41,306 nt of DNA from an uncultured Ileibacterium sp. (GTDB lineage Bacteria; Bacillota; Clostridia; Peptostreptococcales; Anaerovoracaceae). The notes under the pieces were generated by a model that worked only from the letters and a program-made list of their open reading frames with translations, ran no database searches and was not told the DNA's origin. Made by a program: the position numbers and the translations under genes. The DNA lies in the NCBI GenBank assembly GCA_902488835.1, contig CABTXQ010000008.1, positions 1-41,306 of the forward strand, written 5' to 3'. Shown here piece by piece: positions 6,265-15,162 of the stretch (the first letter of the stretch is position 1; each line of letters starts with the position of its first letter).

Positions 6265-7593
6265 ATGGCAAGTATAGTTGTAGTTACAAGATTTTGTGAG
6301 TCAAGTGGAAGCTCATTCAATGAATACATAAATTATATTGATAGAGATAATGCAACAAAACGTAAGTCCTTAGATAAGTACAATCTTTTCGGTGATTATA
6401 TTAAATACATGGAAAATGAAGAGAAAACTATACAAAAACATTATGAAGAAGGTACTGAAAAAGTAAGCAGCCTTTTTACTAAGGATAAAGACAATCTAAG
6501 TCCTGAAGAGAAAGACAATGTAAAAGAGTTATTTAAAAAAGCTCAAGTAAATGGCAGTAATATGTGGCAGACAGTTATTTCATTTGATAACAGTTATTTA
6601 TCAGAAATTGGAATATATGATCCTAGAACACAGTTCTTAAATGAAAAAGTTCTTGTTGCTGCAGGAAGAAAAGCTATTTCATCAATGCTTGAAAAAGAAG
6701 GGCTTCAAAATGCGATATGGACTGCTTCTTTTCACTATAATACTGATAATATACATATTCATGTAGCGACTGTTGAGCCTTCTCCAATGAGAGAAAAAAA
6801 GCCTTTTAAAGAATGGAAAAGAAATGAAATGGGTAAAATAAAAATGCAAAGGAATCCTGAAACTGGAAGGCTTGAAAAAATTCCACTGCTTGACAAAGAT
6901 GGGAATCAAGTTATTAGACTAAAGTATAAGGGGAAATTCAAGGAAAGTAGTATAAAAACATTAAAGAAAGTTCTTAGTTCAGAATTAGACCAGGATAAAG
7001 AAAGCACTATTGAAATTACTAATATGCTTAGAGGTATTATAAATGATAAAAAAGAACAACAATTTTTTAATAATCCTAATTTTCAGAAGAAAATGAATCA
7101 GATTTATGATGAAATTAAAAAAACTGGGGTAGAAAGAAGATACTGGAACTATAATCAAAAGAATTTTGCTCATATAAAGCCAAAAATCGACGATTTGAGC
7201 AACCTTTTCATAGAAACCTATCATAGTGATGACTTTAATAAAATCATTGCTAAAATCGAAGAAAAAGAGGGTAATTATAAGAAAGTATATGGTGGTGATA
7301 ATGATTATAAGAAAAATAAGCTATATGATAAAAAAGATGGTCTATATACGAGGCTAGGAAATGCAATTTTAAAAGAAATACAAAACTTTGATCGTTCTCA
7401 AGTTAATAAATATAGGGAGATTAATTCTAAACAAAAAAATATTAATAAAAGGACAATATTTAATAAGTATTTATTTGAAAATGCAATGAGAAGATTAAGA
7501 CGTTCTATGCAATATAATTATACAAACTGGAGAAATAACATTGAACATGAAAAGCTTGAAAAAGAAATAGAATCTCGTGGAGAAGAAATTTAA
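6265..7593 (+). CDS. MobP-type relaxase (MobL/MobP2-like)
   Basis: A relaxase nicks oriT and stays bound to the transferred strand through a tyrosine. The 442-residue protein has an N-terminal MASIVVVTRFCESSGSSF strand and several tyrosines (YINYIDRD), a WQTVISFD segment, and the metal-binding three-His cluster ASFHYNTDNIHIHVATVEP with His157, His164 and His166. A long, lysine-rich helical C-terminal region follows. This pattern matches the MobL/MobP2 relaxases of Bacillota ICEs. It is shorter than relaxases with helicase domains. GAGGT at 6253-6257 lies seven bases before the ATG. It is in one operon with two accessory proteins upstream and a transposase 15 bp downstream. Confidence 0.85.
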   Translation: MASIVVVTRFCESSGSSFNEYINYIDRDNATKRKSLDKYNLFGDYIKYMENEEKTIQKHYEEGTEKVSSLFTKDKDNLSPEEKDNVKELFKKAQVNGSNMWQTVISFDNSYLSEIGIYDPRTQFLNEKVLVAAGRKAISSMLEKEGLQNAIWTASFHYNTDNIHIHVATVEPSPMREKKPFKEWKRNEMGKIKMQRNPETGRLEKIPLLDKDGNQVIRLKYKGKFKESSIKTLKKVLSSELDQDKESTIEITNMLRGIINDKKEQQFFNNPNFQKKMNQIYDEIKKTGVERRYWNYNQKNFAHIKPKIDDLSNLFIETYHSDDFNKIIAKIEEKEGNYKKVYGGDNDYKKNKLYDKKDGLYTRLGNAILKEIQNFDRSQVNKYREINSKQKNINKRTIFNKYLFENAMRRLRRSMQYNYTNWRNNIEHEKLEKEIESRGEEI

Positions 7594-7608
7594 AATAGGG
7601 CAAATATC

Positions 7609-8676
7609 ATGGGTAATAACTATAAACATTTAACATATAATGATCGACTCGTTATAGAAAGAATGATAAATAATGGCAAATTCTCTAAGCAAGACATAGC
7701 AAGTGCTATTGGCTGTTCAGTAAGAACTATTTACTATGAAATTAAAAGAGCAACTTATGAGCATTTGAATTCTGACTATACAACTGAAGAAAGATACTCC
7801 CCTGAAGAAGCAGAAAAGCTATATAGACATAATTTGTCAATGAAAGGTAGAGAAGCTTGCTTAAAGGGAAATTCTAAACTCAAGAATCACATTTCATACA
7901 TGATTAAAAAATATAAATATAGTCCGGGTGCTGTCTTGCTTGAAATGGAAAAGTCAAAAGTGAAATTTGATTTAGTCGTTAAGTCCGTTAATACAATATA
8001 TAATAGTATTAGAAAAGGTTACTTTAATGATATTACAATGGAAGCACTACCTAGAAGGGGAATGCAAAAGAAAAAGAAAAAGAACATTAAGGTACAAAAA
8101 AGGGCAAAAATAGATAGGGGTGTATCTATTGAAAAAAGGAATGAAGAAATTCTTAGCAGAAATTCTTTTGGTCATTGGGAAATGGACTGTGTTATAGGCA
8201 AACAGACAAATAAAAAGGCTTTATTAGTTTTAACTGAGAGAAAAACAAGATATGAGATTATAGAGGTTCTGAAAAGACATAATTCATATGAAGTGGTAAA
8301 GGCAATGAACCGCTTAGAAAAGACTTATAAAAGTGATTTTTTTAAGATATTTAAAACTATTACAGTAGATAATGGATGTGAATTTCAAGATTATAAAGGT
8401 ATAGAAAAAGCACTTTATAGAGTTGGTAACCGAACTAAACTATATTATTGTCATCCTCATTGTCCGCATGAGCGTGGTAGTAATGAAAACAACAATATAC
8501 TCATAAGAAGACTTTATCCTAAAGGTACTGATTTTGATAAAGTGTTAAACAAAAGAGATGTTAAGTATGTAGAGGAATGGATGAACTTTTACCCGAGAAA
8601 AATGTTCGATGGTAAGTGTTCTTATGAACTCTATGATAAAGAACTTGAAAAATTAGGTTGTAAAATACAGTTATAA
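7609..8676 (+). CDS. IS30-family DDE transposase
   Basis: A 355-residue transposase with an N-terminal helix-turn-helix (LTYNDRLVIERMI, then KQDIASAIGCSVRTIYYEIKR) and a DDE catalytic domain. The catalytic residues are Asp193 in HWEMDCVIG, Asp254 in ITVDNGCEF and Glu288 in CPHERGSNENNN, giving the D-33-E spacing of the IS30 family. It appears complete. It starts only 15 bp after the relaxase stop with a weak GGG-containing Shine-Dalgarno, so no room is left for an independent IS end between the two genes. No IS30-type terminal inverted repeats could be recognised around the gene. It may therefore be the recombinase of the whole element rather than a later IS insertion. Confidence 0.9.
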   Translation: MGNNYKHLTYNDRLVIERMINNGKFSKQDIASAIGCSVRTIYYEIKRATYEHLNSDYTTEERYSPEEAEKLYRHNLSMKGREACLKGNSKLKNHISYMIKKYKYSPGAVLLEMEKSKVKFDLVVKSVNTIYNSIRKGYFNDITMEALPRRGMQKKKKKNIKVQKRAKIDRGVSIEKRNEEILSRNSFGHWEMDCVIGKQTNKKALLVLTERKTRYEIIEVLKRHNSYEVVKAMNRLEKTYKSDFFKIFKTITVDNGCEFQDYKGIEKALYRVGNRTKLYYCHPHCPHERGSNENNNILIRRLYPKGTDFDKVLNKRDVKYVEEWMNFYPRKMFDGKCSYELYDKELEKLGCKIQL

Positions 8677-8920
8677 TTAAAATATAGATGTAAGAAAACC
8701 GATAATTAAGTTGGCATTAATTTTCGTGCCTTTAAATGGTTATATTGTTAATAGTATGCGATAGCTTTGCAAATGAGAATCATTTTGAACTCAAATAATA
8801 AAAATACGTGCGATTATTATAGGTAATTTTCATATTTAATTAGCACTTTAATATAAATATTTGAAATATCTTATATAAATGTGAAATTTAATGTTGACAT
8901 TCAGAAAATTAGAACTAAAG
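8677..8920. other. AT-rich non-coding region containing the presumed element/chromosome junction
   Basis: No ORF of note and no RNA gene is visible. A weak GGCA/TGCC hairpin followed by TTT lies near 8713-8733. The element right end and any target duplication should lie here, but cannot be placed without the left junction. TTGACA at 8894-8899 has no -10 at 17 bp. Confidence 0.4.
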
Positions 8921-8952
8921 GAGTGAAATACTTTGTATTCACTCTTTTTTTT
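8921..8952 (+). terminator. Terminator upstream of ftsE
   Basis: GAGTGAAATAC (8921-8931), loop TTT, GTATTCACTC (8935-8944) and then eight T form a strong intrinsic terminator with one bulged A. It would stop transcripts from the mobile element, or from the chromosomal gene that preceded ftsE before insertion. Confidence 0.8.
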
Positions 8953-8960
8953 GATATAAT
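8933..8960 (+). promoter_or_regulatory. Promoter of ftsE cluster
   Basis: TTGTAT at 8933-8938 and a consensus TATAAT at 8955-8960 are 16 bp apart, 33 bp before the ftsE start. The -35 lies inside the terminator hairpin, so transcription through the terminator and initiation at this promoter use the same bases. Confidence 0.6.
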
Positions 8961-8992
8961 TATTCGGTGATTACTGCACTGTAGGAGGGACA

Positions 8993-9727
8993 ATGATAGA
9001 ATTCATTAATGTAAGTAAAAATTACGGAGATATCGTCGGACTCAGTAATGCAAATATTAAGATCGATAAGGGGGACTTTGTTTTTCTCGTAGGGCCGAGT
9101 GGCGCAGGTAAGACAACTTTTGTCAAACTGATTTTGAGGGAAATAAAAGTTGACTCAGGTAAAATCCTTATCAATGATACGGATATTACAAAGCTATCTA
9201 GGAGAGAAATTCCAATCCTTCGACAGAAGATAGGCATGGTTTTTCAGGATTTCAGACTTCTTGATAAAAAGACGGTATATGAGAATGTTGCTTTTGCTCT
9301 TGAGGTAACACATGCAAAAAAGAAGCAGATAAAGAAAAGAGTACCTGAAGTATTGGAACTTGTAGGTATAAATGACAAGATGAAGCGCTATCCTAAGGAA
9401 CTCTCTGCTGGAGAACAGCAAAGAGTAGGAATTGCAAGAGCAATTATAAATAATCCCAGAGTCCTTATTTGCGATGAGCCTACAGGAAATCTTGACCCGA
9501 AGACGGCGATGGATATAATGAATCTTCTTGAAAAGATTAATTTAAGAGGGACTACAATAATCATGGTTACCCATGCTAAGGACATAGTTGATCATTTTAA
9601 CAAGAGGGTTGTAACTATTGAGGATGGTACGATCCGAAGAGATGATTCTAAAGGTGAATATGGTTATGAGAATCCTAAGGAAGAGGATCTATATATAGAT
9701 TTTAAAGAGGAGGATAAATATGTTTAG
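8993..9727 (+). CDS. ftsE: Cell division ATP-binding protein FtsE
   Basis: FtsE is the ATPase of the FtsEX complex, which couples division to activation of peptidoglycan hydrolases at the septum. The 244-residue protein has Walker A GPSGAGKTT (34-42), the Q-loop MVFQDFRLLDKKTVYENVAF typical of FtsE, the signature LSAGEQQRVGIARAI, Walker B VLICDEPTGNLD and the H-loop MVTHAKDIV. About 25 extra acidic residues follow the family core. AGGAGGG at 8983-8989 marks the ATG. It overlaps ftsX by 8 bp, so the pair is translationally coupled, and the M23 hydrolase next to ftsX is a probable partner. Confidence 0.96.
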   Translation: MIEFINVSKNYGDIVGLSNANIKIDKGDFVFLVGPSGAGKTTFVKLILREIKVDSGKILINDTDITKLSRREIPILRQKIGMVFQDFRLLDKKTVYENVAFALEVTHAKKKQIKKRVPEVLELVGINDKMKRYPKELSAGEQQRVGIARAIINNPRVLICDEPTGNLDPKTAMDIMNLLEKINLRGTTIIMVTHAKDIVDHFNKRVVTIEDGTIRRDDSKGEYGYENPKEEDLYIDFKEEDKYV

Positions 9728-10613
9728 TCGTTTCGCTTACACAATAAAGCAATCCTTCTCACAGATTGGAAGAAACAAAGCCATGAGTCTAACATCAGTT
9801 GTTGCAATAACGGCAATGATGCTTATATTAGGTTTGTTTTTTGTTGCATTTCTTAATGTTGATTTATTTGCTAAAACTATAGAAAAGGACTATAACGTTG
9901 TCGAAGTCTTCCTTGATAATAATGCGGATGATGCCACAAAAGAGTCAGTTAAGTCAAAGATAAACAGCATTTCAGGCATTGAAAAAGTTGAATACAGAAG
10001 CAAGCAAGATGCAATAAATATAATGAAAAAAAGATGGGGAGATAATGCATACTTGCTTGACAATGTTGATAAGAATGTCCTTCCAGATTCCTACATAGTA
10101 TTTGTAAATGATCAAAGCGTAGGTAATGAGGTAAATCATAAAATTTCAAAGCTCCAAGGAGTTGACAGCGTTAATTATTATCAGGATACAGTTTCAAAAC
10201 TTACTAAGATAACACACTTTATTCAGGTTTCATCAATTGTTGTCATGATATTTTTAATAATCGTCTCTACAGTAATAGTAGCAAATACAATTAAACTCAC
10301 TGTATTTAACAGAGAAAAAGAAATTGAAATAATGAAATATTTAGGAGCAACAGACTGGTTTGTAAGAGCACCTTTCCTTATGGAGGGAATTATAATTGGA
10401 ATAATTTCGTCCCTTATTTCAACAGGCTTGATGTATTTGATCTACGAAAAACTTGTAACACTTTTTGGCGACGATATCATGAGAATATTGAGTGTGCCAG
10501 TACTAACATCAGAATATTTGATTCCTAATCTTGCAATGATATTCGCATCACTTGGAATAGGAATAGGTACATGCGGAAGCATAATTTCTATAAGGAGATT
10601 CCTTGACAGATAG
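9720..10613 (+). CDS. ftsX: Cell division permease-like protein FtsX
   Basis: FtsX is the four-helix membrane partner of FtsE and passes the ATPase signal to extracellular hydrolases. The 297-residue protein has a short cytoplasmic N-terminus, TM1 (about 22-45), an extracellular domain of about 120 residues, and TM2-TM4 (about 168-190, 217-241, 264-287). The start overlaps ftsE, with GAGGAGG nine bases upstream. It lies 29 bp before a coiled-coil M23 peptidase, the type of protein that FtsX is known to activate in other bacteria. Confidence 0.95.
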   Translation: MFSRFAYTIKQSFSQIGRNKAMSLTSVVAITAMMLILGLFFVAFLNVDLFAKTIEKDYNVVEVFLDNNADDATKESVKSKINSISGIEKVEYRSKQDAINIMKKRWGDNAYLLDNVDKNVLPDSYIVFVNDQSVGNEVNHKISKLQGVDSVNYYQDTVSKLTKITHFIQVSSIVVMIFLIIVSTVIVANTIKLTVFNREKEIEIMKYLGATDWFVRAPFLMEGIIIGIISSLISTGLMYLIYEKLVTLFGDDIMRILSVPVLTSEYLIPNLAMIFASLGIGIGTCGSIISIRRFLDR

Positions 10614-10642
10614 TTATAAATAATAGCGAAAGGAAATCATAT

Positions 10643-11710
10643 ATGAGTAAAACTGGTCATCTAAGGAAAATATCATTGGTACTGTCAATTATTATAATTT
10701 TTTCATTGGTAATAGGCAGCACTATTAATGCAACGACTGAAGCATCGAAACGTTCTGAAGCAAAGCAGGCAGGACAAAAAGCTGACGAATTCTATCAGAA
10801 AGTAGGCGAAGCAGAAGCAAAGATCAGAACTATTACAGAAGAAATAAACAATAAGCAAGCTGAGATTAATTCTACAAAGGCCAATATAGAAAAAACAAAA
10901 CAGGATATAGATAAGCAGAATGACGCTCTTAACAACAGACTTTCAGTTATGTACAAAACCGGGTCTATTGGTATTATTGAGGTAATATTGAGCTCTTCAG
11001 ATATCAACGAGCTTCTTACCAACATTAGTATGGTTCAGAGAATATTATCAAATGACAAAAAGGTACTCAAAGAATTAAAGAAAAAAAGAAAAGATCTTGA
11101 AAAACTTCAGGATGAACTTTCAAAGCAGGAAGAAAATCTAAAAAAATCTCAGGAAGAAATTCAGTCCATAAGAAACCAATATAAAGCTGATGCTGAAGAA
11201 TACAAAAGGCAAGAGCAACAACTTTTGGAAGAAGCAAACAATATTGCTGCCGAAACAGCAAGAGCCCAGGCCGAATACGACAGAAAATTGGCTGAACAAA
11301 ATTCATCAGGTACTTCATCAAGCGGAGGATATCTGTGGCCTCTTCCTATGAATGGAGTAATAACATCAGAATATGGTTACAGATCTGATCCATTCCTCGG
11401 TACAATGAGATATCACAACGGACTTGATATAGCTGTGCCGACTGGGACACCAGTGAGATCTGTATCGGACGGATATGTTACACTTTCTTCATGGTACGGT
11501 GGTTACGGAAATTGCGTAATAATTTCTATAGGTAATGGTAAATCAACCTTATATGGACACTTAAACAGCAGGGCATGCACGGCTGGGCAGTACGTAACTA
11601 AGGGGCAAATTGTAGGATATGTTGGAAGCACCGGAAGGTCAACAGGACCACATCTTCACTTTTCATTATTTTTGAATGGAAGTGACATAAACCCATATTC
11701 CCTTTACTGA
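10643..11710 (+). CDS. EnvC-like murein hydrolase with coiled coil and M23 peptidase domain
   Basis: The 355-residue protein has an N-terminal membrane/signal segment (about 8-30), a long coiled coil (about 35-215) and a C-terminal LytM/M23 domain (about 230-355). The zinc ligands look intact: HNGLD with His258 and Asp262, and HLH with His337 and His339, plus the YGH motif. It should therefore cleave peptidoglycan itself, unlike E. coli EnvC, which has lost its metal site. The coiled coil suggests inhibition until FtsEX signals. Immediately downstream of ftsEX, it is the probable FtsX-controlled septal hydrolase. Confidence 0.9.
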   Translation: MSKTGHLRKISLVLSIIIIFSLVIGSTINATTEASKRSEAKQAGQKADEFYQKVGEAEAKIRTITEEINNKQAEINSTKANIEKTKQDIDKQNDALNNRLSVMYKTGSIGIIEVILSSSDINELLTNISMVQRILSNDKKVLKELKKKRKDLEKLQDELSKQEENLKKSQEEIQSIRNQYKADAEEYKRQEQQLLEEANNIAAETARAQAEYDRKLAEQNSSGTSSSGGYLWPLPMNGVITSEYGYRSDPFLGTMRYHNGLDIAVPTGTPVRSVSDGYVTLSSWYGGYGNCVIISIGNGKSTLYGHLNSRACTAGQYVTKGQIVGYVGSTGRSTGPHLHFSLFLNGSDINPYSLY

Positions 11711-11729
11711 TATATAGCGAGAGAAAGAT

Positions 11730-13406
11730 TTGTTAAGAAAAGATAGAACCAATAATATATCTAATATTGTCAGACAGATTTTGCTAAAAAGAGGACTCAA
11801 AGAGGAAGAATTTGATGAATTTCTATCCCAGAGTCCTCAGCTTGCATATGATCCTTTTCTGCTTTCAGGTATGAGGGAAGCAGTTGATTTACTTGTTGAA
11901 ACCATAGAAAATGGCGATAAAATCATGGTCTACGGGGATTACGATGTCGACGGGGTGACCTCTGTTGCAATTATGATGCGTGCACTAAGAACTATAACGG
12001 ACAATGTAGATTATTATATTCCTTCTAGAATTGATGAGGGATATGGACTTAATAAAGATGCAATAAAGAAGATAAGAGATGATGGATATAAACTGCTTAT
12101 AACAGTTGACTGTGGGATTGTATCACTCGAGGAAACAAAATATGCAAGGAGTATTGGACTAGATACTATAATAACGGATCATCATAATCCGGGAGACATT
12201 GTTGCTTGTGGAATAGTAATTAATCCTAAGCTCTCATATGATGAATATCCTTTCAAAGGGCTTGCCGGCGTAGGCGTTGCGTACAAATTCATTTGTGCTA
12301 TAAATACTGCAATCGAAATTCCGAGAGAAATAATAGTTAATGCTCTTGAACTTGTTGCACTTGGAACTATAGCAGACTTGATGCCCTTGATTGATGAGAA
12401 TAGAACGATTATAAAATATGGTATCAAATTGATGAAGAGGTCATGCAACCTTGGAATTTCAAAATTGATAGAAGTGTCTGGCATAGACCGTAAAAAAATA
12501 ACAGCAACAGATATCTCTTTCAGGATAGCTCCAAGGATAAATGCGGCAGGAAGAATAAAGGATGCCTCAATTGGAGTCAAACTGCTTCTAACTGATAACG
12601 AAGAGGAAGCTGGAAATATTGCTTTAGAGCTAGACCAAATAAATACTAGAAGAAAAGCTTATCAAGATCTTGCATTGAGACAATGTATTACTAAGGCGAC
12701 GGATGAGATAAAAAAAGGAGATTTTATATTAATAAAGACAGATGACTGCCACGAGGGAATACTTGGAATAGTGGCAGGACGGATAAAGGATAAATTTGAA
12801 AGACCGACAATAATAGTACAAAAAAACAACGACGAAACAGACGAAAAAATCATATATAAAGGAACGGGTAGGAGCAGAGGAAAGATAGATCTATACAAAA
12901 TGCTTTTAAGAAATAGAGACTGTCTTATCAAGTTTGGAGGCCACAGTGCGGCATGCGGATTTACAATAGAAGAGGATAAGATAGACGAGCTAAGGACAAG
13001 ACTTAATAATGATATAAAGTCCCTGCTTCTGGAAGATAATAATTTATTAGATGAAGATCTTGATGTAGACTTGACAATCGAACCTTACGAAATAGACCTT
13101 GGCTTGGCTTACGATTTGCTAAACATTGAACCGTGTGGCAAGGGCAATCCTAAGCCTGCTTTCATGCTTAAAAATGTAGCGATTAATTCATGGAGAACGG
13201 TAGGGACCTCAAATGATCACGCTATATTTGAGATAGGAAATATAAGATGTATCTATTTTAATTTTAACAAATCATTAATGGACAAAGCTTTGAATAAAGA
13301 CAAGATGGCAAGTTTTGATGTTCTAGGACATATTGATGTTAACGAATGGAATGGGAATCAGAATGTACAGATAAGGGTTCTTGAGATTATTCCTCATGAA
13401 AGGTAG
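11730..13406 (+). CDS. recJ: Single-stranded-DNA-specific exonuclease RecJ
   Basis: RecJ degrades single-stranded DNA 5' to 3' in RecF-type recombination and base excision or mismatch repair. The 558-residue protein has the DHH family motifs VYGDYDVDGVTSVAIM, ITVDCGI and TDHHNPG, followed by the DHHA1 region with GRSRGKIDLY and FGGHSAACGFTIEED, and a C-terminal OB-like part. Length is near that of E. coli RecJ. The start is a TTG at 11730 preceded by a purine-rich GAGAGAAAG. It ends 4 bp before the S41 protease ATG, so the two are coupled. Its place inside a division/cell wall operon is unusual. Confidence 0.93.
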   Translation: MLRKDRTNNISNIVRQILLKRGLKEEEFDEFLSQSPQLAYDPFLLSGMREAVDLLVETIENGDKIMVYGDYDVDGVTSVAIMMRALRTITDNVDYYIPSRIDEGYGLNKDAIKKIRDDGYKLLITVDCGIVSLEETKYARSIGLDTIITDHHNPGDIVACGIVINPKLSYDEYPFKGLAGVGVAYKFICAINTAIEIPREIIVNALELVALGTIADLMPLIDENRTIIKYGIKLMKRSCNLGISKLIEVSGIDRKKITATDISFRIAPRINAAGRIKDASIGVKLLLTDNEEEAGNIALELDQINTRRKAYQDLALRQCITKATDEIKKGDFILIKTDDCHEGILGIVAGRIKDKFERPTIIVQKNNDETDEKIIYKGTGRSRGKIDLYKMLLRNRDCLIKFGGHSAACGFTIEEDKIDELRTRLNNDIKSLLLEDNNLLDEDLDVDLTIEPYEIDLGLAYDLLNIEPCGKGNPKPAFMLKNVAINSWRTVGTSNDHAIFEIGNIRCIYFNFNKSLMDKALNKDKMASFDVLGHIDVNEWNGNQNVQIRVLEIIPHER

Positions 13407-13410
13407 TGAG

Positions 13411-14586
13411 ATGAAAGAAAAAGAGAAAAAACATAATCCAAGAAAACACGGTCTGATAAAAGGATTTCTTTCGGGAGCAATCATAATGCTCTTATTTGTC
13501 ATTATAGTGATAGAAATTACAGGAATTGAGCTTATAGGTAAGAATACATATAAATATTATCAAGGACTCGATGAGAGATACGGGAAATATTACAGTATAG
13601 AAAATATAATAGAAAAGAGAGCATTAAAGAATGTAGAGAAGCCGGATCTTGACTCAGAACTCATTCCATATTTAATGAAAAACCTGGATGATGAGTATTC
13701 AGAATACTTTACAAAGAAAGAATATGATGAGTTTGCACGAAAATATCTCGTGTCATATTCAGGAATAGGAGTCTCGATAAAAGAGATTGATGACAAGATT
13801 TATATTGTTGATATTATCAAAAATAGTCCGGCAGATAAATCCAAGATACCCGTTGGTTCAGTAATCAAAACTGTTAACGGAAAAAAGGCTTTAGACATAG
13901 ATAAAGTTTCTGAAGATATAAGGGGAAAAGCAGGAACGAAGGTAGATCTTGAATGTGAATTCAACGGAAAGATAAATAAGTATTCAATAACTAGAGAAAA
14001 CATTGAAGATCCTGAAGTTGAAAGCAAGGTTTATGATGAATCAAAAGGTATAGGATATATTAAGATATCCGGATTTAAAGAAGGAACAGCAAAGGCATTT
14101 TCTAATACCTTAGAAGACCTTAAGAAGAAGGGCTGTAAAAAGTTCATAATAGATCTTAGGGGAAATACAGGAGGTGTGATGCAGGAAGGAATTGACTGTG
14201 CAGACGCCATACTTCCAAAGGCAGATATTATAAAGGTTAAGGAAAGAAAAGGAAAGATGAAAACCTATTCATCAGATTCCAAAATGATCGATGGTAAATT
14301 TGTACTTCTGGTTGATGATTATACTGCAAGTGCATCTGAAATCTTTGCATATGCTGTTAAAGATAATGATGCAGGAAAACTTGTTGGAGATAGGACGTTC
14401 GGAAAAGGTGTAATTCAAGGAATATACAATTTGAGGGATGAATCTAAACTAAAGCTGACAATAGCTGAATATTTCTCCCCAAAAGGCTCTAAAATCAACA
14501 AAATAGGAATAGAACCTGATATCAAATGTGATACAAAAAGCCCTGAATGTCTAAATACGTGTGTTAACATACTTATGAATGAATGA
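13411..14586 (+). CDS. S41 family carboxy-terminal processing protease (CtpA-like)
   Basis: S41 proteases cut extracytoplasmic proteins near their C-terminus, and in other bacteria remove cell wall hydrolases or their regulators. The 391-residue protein has a basic N-terminus with one membrane anchor (about 20-40), a PDZ domain (about 105-180, SYSGIGVSIKEI) and the catalytic domain. The Ser307 (TASASEI) and Lys332 (FGKGVIQ) dyad has the family's 25-residue spacing. I choose the ATG at 13411, with AAAGG seven bases upstream; a TTG at 13381 would overlap recJ. The neighbouring M23 hydrolase could be a substrate, by inference only. Confidence 0.9.
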   Translation: MKEKEKKHNPRKHGLIKGFLSGAIIMLLFVIIVIEITGIELIGKNTYKYYQGLDERYGKYYSIENIIEKRALKNVEKPDLDSELIPYLMKNLDDEYSEYFTKKEYDEFARKYLVSYSGIGVSIKEIDDKIYIVDIIKNSPADKSKIPVGSVIKTVNGKKALDIDKVSEDIRGKAGTKVDLECEFNGKINKYSITRENIEDPEVESKVYDESKGIGYIKISGFKEGTAKAFSNTLEDLKKKGCKKFIIDLRGNTGGVMQEGIDCADAILPKADIIKVKERKGKMKTYSSDSKMIDGKFVLLVDDYTASASEIFAYAVKDNDAGKLVGDRTFGKGVIQGIYNLRDESKLKLTIAEYFSPKGSKINKIGIEPDIKCDTKSPECLNTCVNILMNE

Positions 14587-14610
14587 TTACAGATTTGGAG
14601 AAGTATATAA

Positions 14611-15162
14611 ATGTATTTGTTTTATTCTGAAGAAAACAGAATAATCAATAAGGAAATCAGCAGAAATCTGCTTTATGCTTCTATAAAAAGATATTTTGAC
14701 ATATCAGGAAGAAAAATTCCATCTAAAAGAATTCTGAACAACTTGAAGTATACAGATAAAGGAAAGCCATATATTGATGACTTTATAAATTTTTCTATAT
14801 CACATACCGAGAATATATGGGCTATAATTTTTTATGAGAAAAATTGCGGATTGGATATTCAAGTAAGTAGGAAGGGCGATCTTATCAAAATAGGAGAAAG
14901 AGTTTTTTCTAAAAGCGATGTATTAAAGATAAAGGAGCATGGAGATAAAGTTTTTTTTAAGCTTTGGACAAGAAAAGAAGCATATATTAAGGCTTTCGGC
15001 GGAACGATTTTTGAAGAAGTGCCCGAACTTTTTAATTTAGATAACAAAATATACTTGAACGGTTATACTATCTTTGATTTTGATCTGATTAGCGACGTTT
15101 ACTCATCAGTATGTATAGAGGGTAAAGAAGAAGACTTGAACATAAAGAAGGTAAAATTATGA
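14611..15162 (+). CDS. 4'-phosphopantetheinyl transferase superfamily protein
   Basis: These enzymes attach phosphopantetheine from CoA to a serine on acyl or peptidyl carrier proteins. The 183-residue protein carries the Sfp-type signatures NFSISHT, GLDIQ (magnesium-binding Asp) and FFKLWTRKEAYIKAFGG. It is shorter than Bacillus Sfp. No carrier protein synthase gene is in the window, so the substrate is unknown; it could be the fatty acid ACP. GGAGAAG precedes the ATG, and the ATGA overlap with recX indicates coupling. Confidence 0.85.
   Translation: MYLFYSEENRIINKEISRNLLYASIKRYFDISGRKIPSKRILNNLKYTDKGKPYIDDFINFSISHTENIWAIIFYEKNCGLDIQVSRKGDLIKIGERVFSKSDVLKIKEHGDKVFFKLWTRKEAYIKAFGGTIFEEVPELFNLDNKIYLNGYTIFDFDLISDVYSSVCIEGKEEDLNIKKVKL

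Larger units (their letters stand above)
1..8890. mobile_element. Right-hand part of an integrative conjugative/mobilizable element (left end outside window)
   Basis: The block carries a topoisomerase III-like protein, an SSB-like protein, two candidate relaxosome proteins, a MobP-type relaxase and an IS30-type transposase, interspersed with small unknown proteins. Everything from about 8.99 kb onward is housekeeping. No type IV secretion ATPase, coupling protein or integrase lies inside the window, so full conjugative ability cannot be judged. The right boundary is inferred: it must fall between the transposase stop (8676) and the terminator/promoter in front of ftsE (8921-8960). No target duplication or terminal inverted repeat could be recognised because the left end is missing. 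Confidence 0.75.

Noticed and set aside
7609..8676. Simple IS30 insertion into the element
   Set aside because: Not excluded, but no flanking terminal inverted repeats or target duplication could be recognised, and only 15 bp separate it from the relaxase, so I do not list it as a separate IS.
8894..8899. TTGACA as the -35 of ftsE
   Set aside because: No -10 element lies at 15-19 bp downstream, and a terminator lies between it and ftsE.
13381..13410. TTG start of the S41 protease at 13381
   Set aside because: It would lie inside recJ without a good ribosome binding site; the ATG at 13411 has AAAGG at a proper distance.
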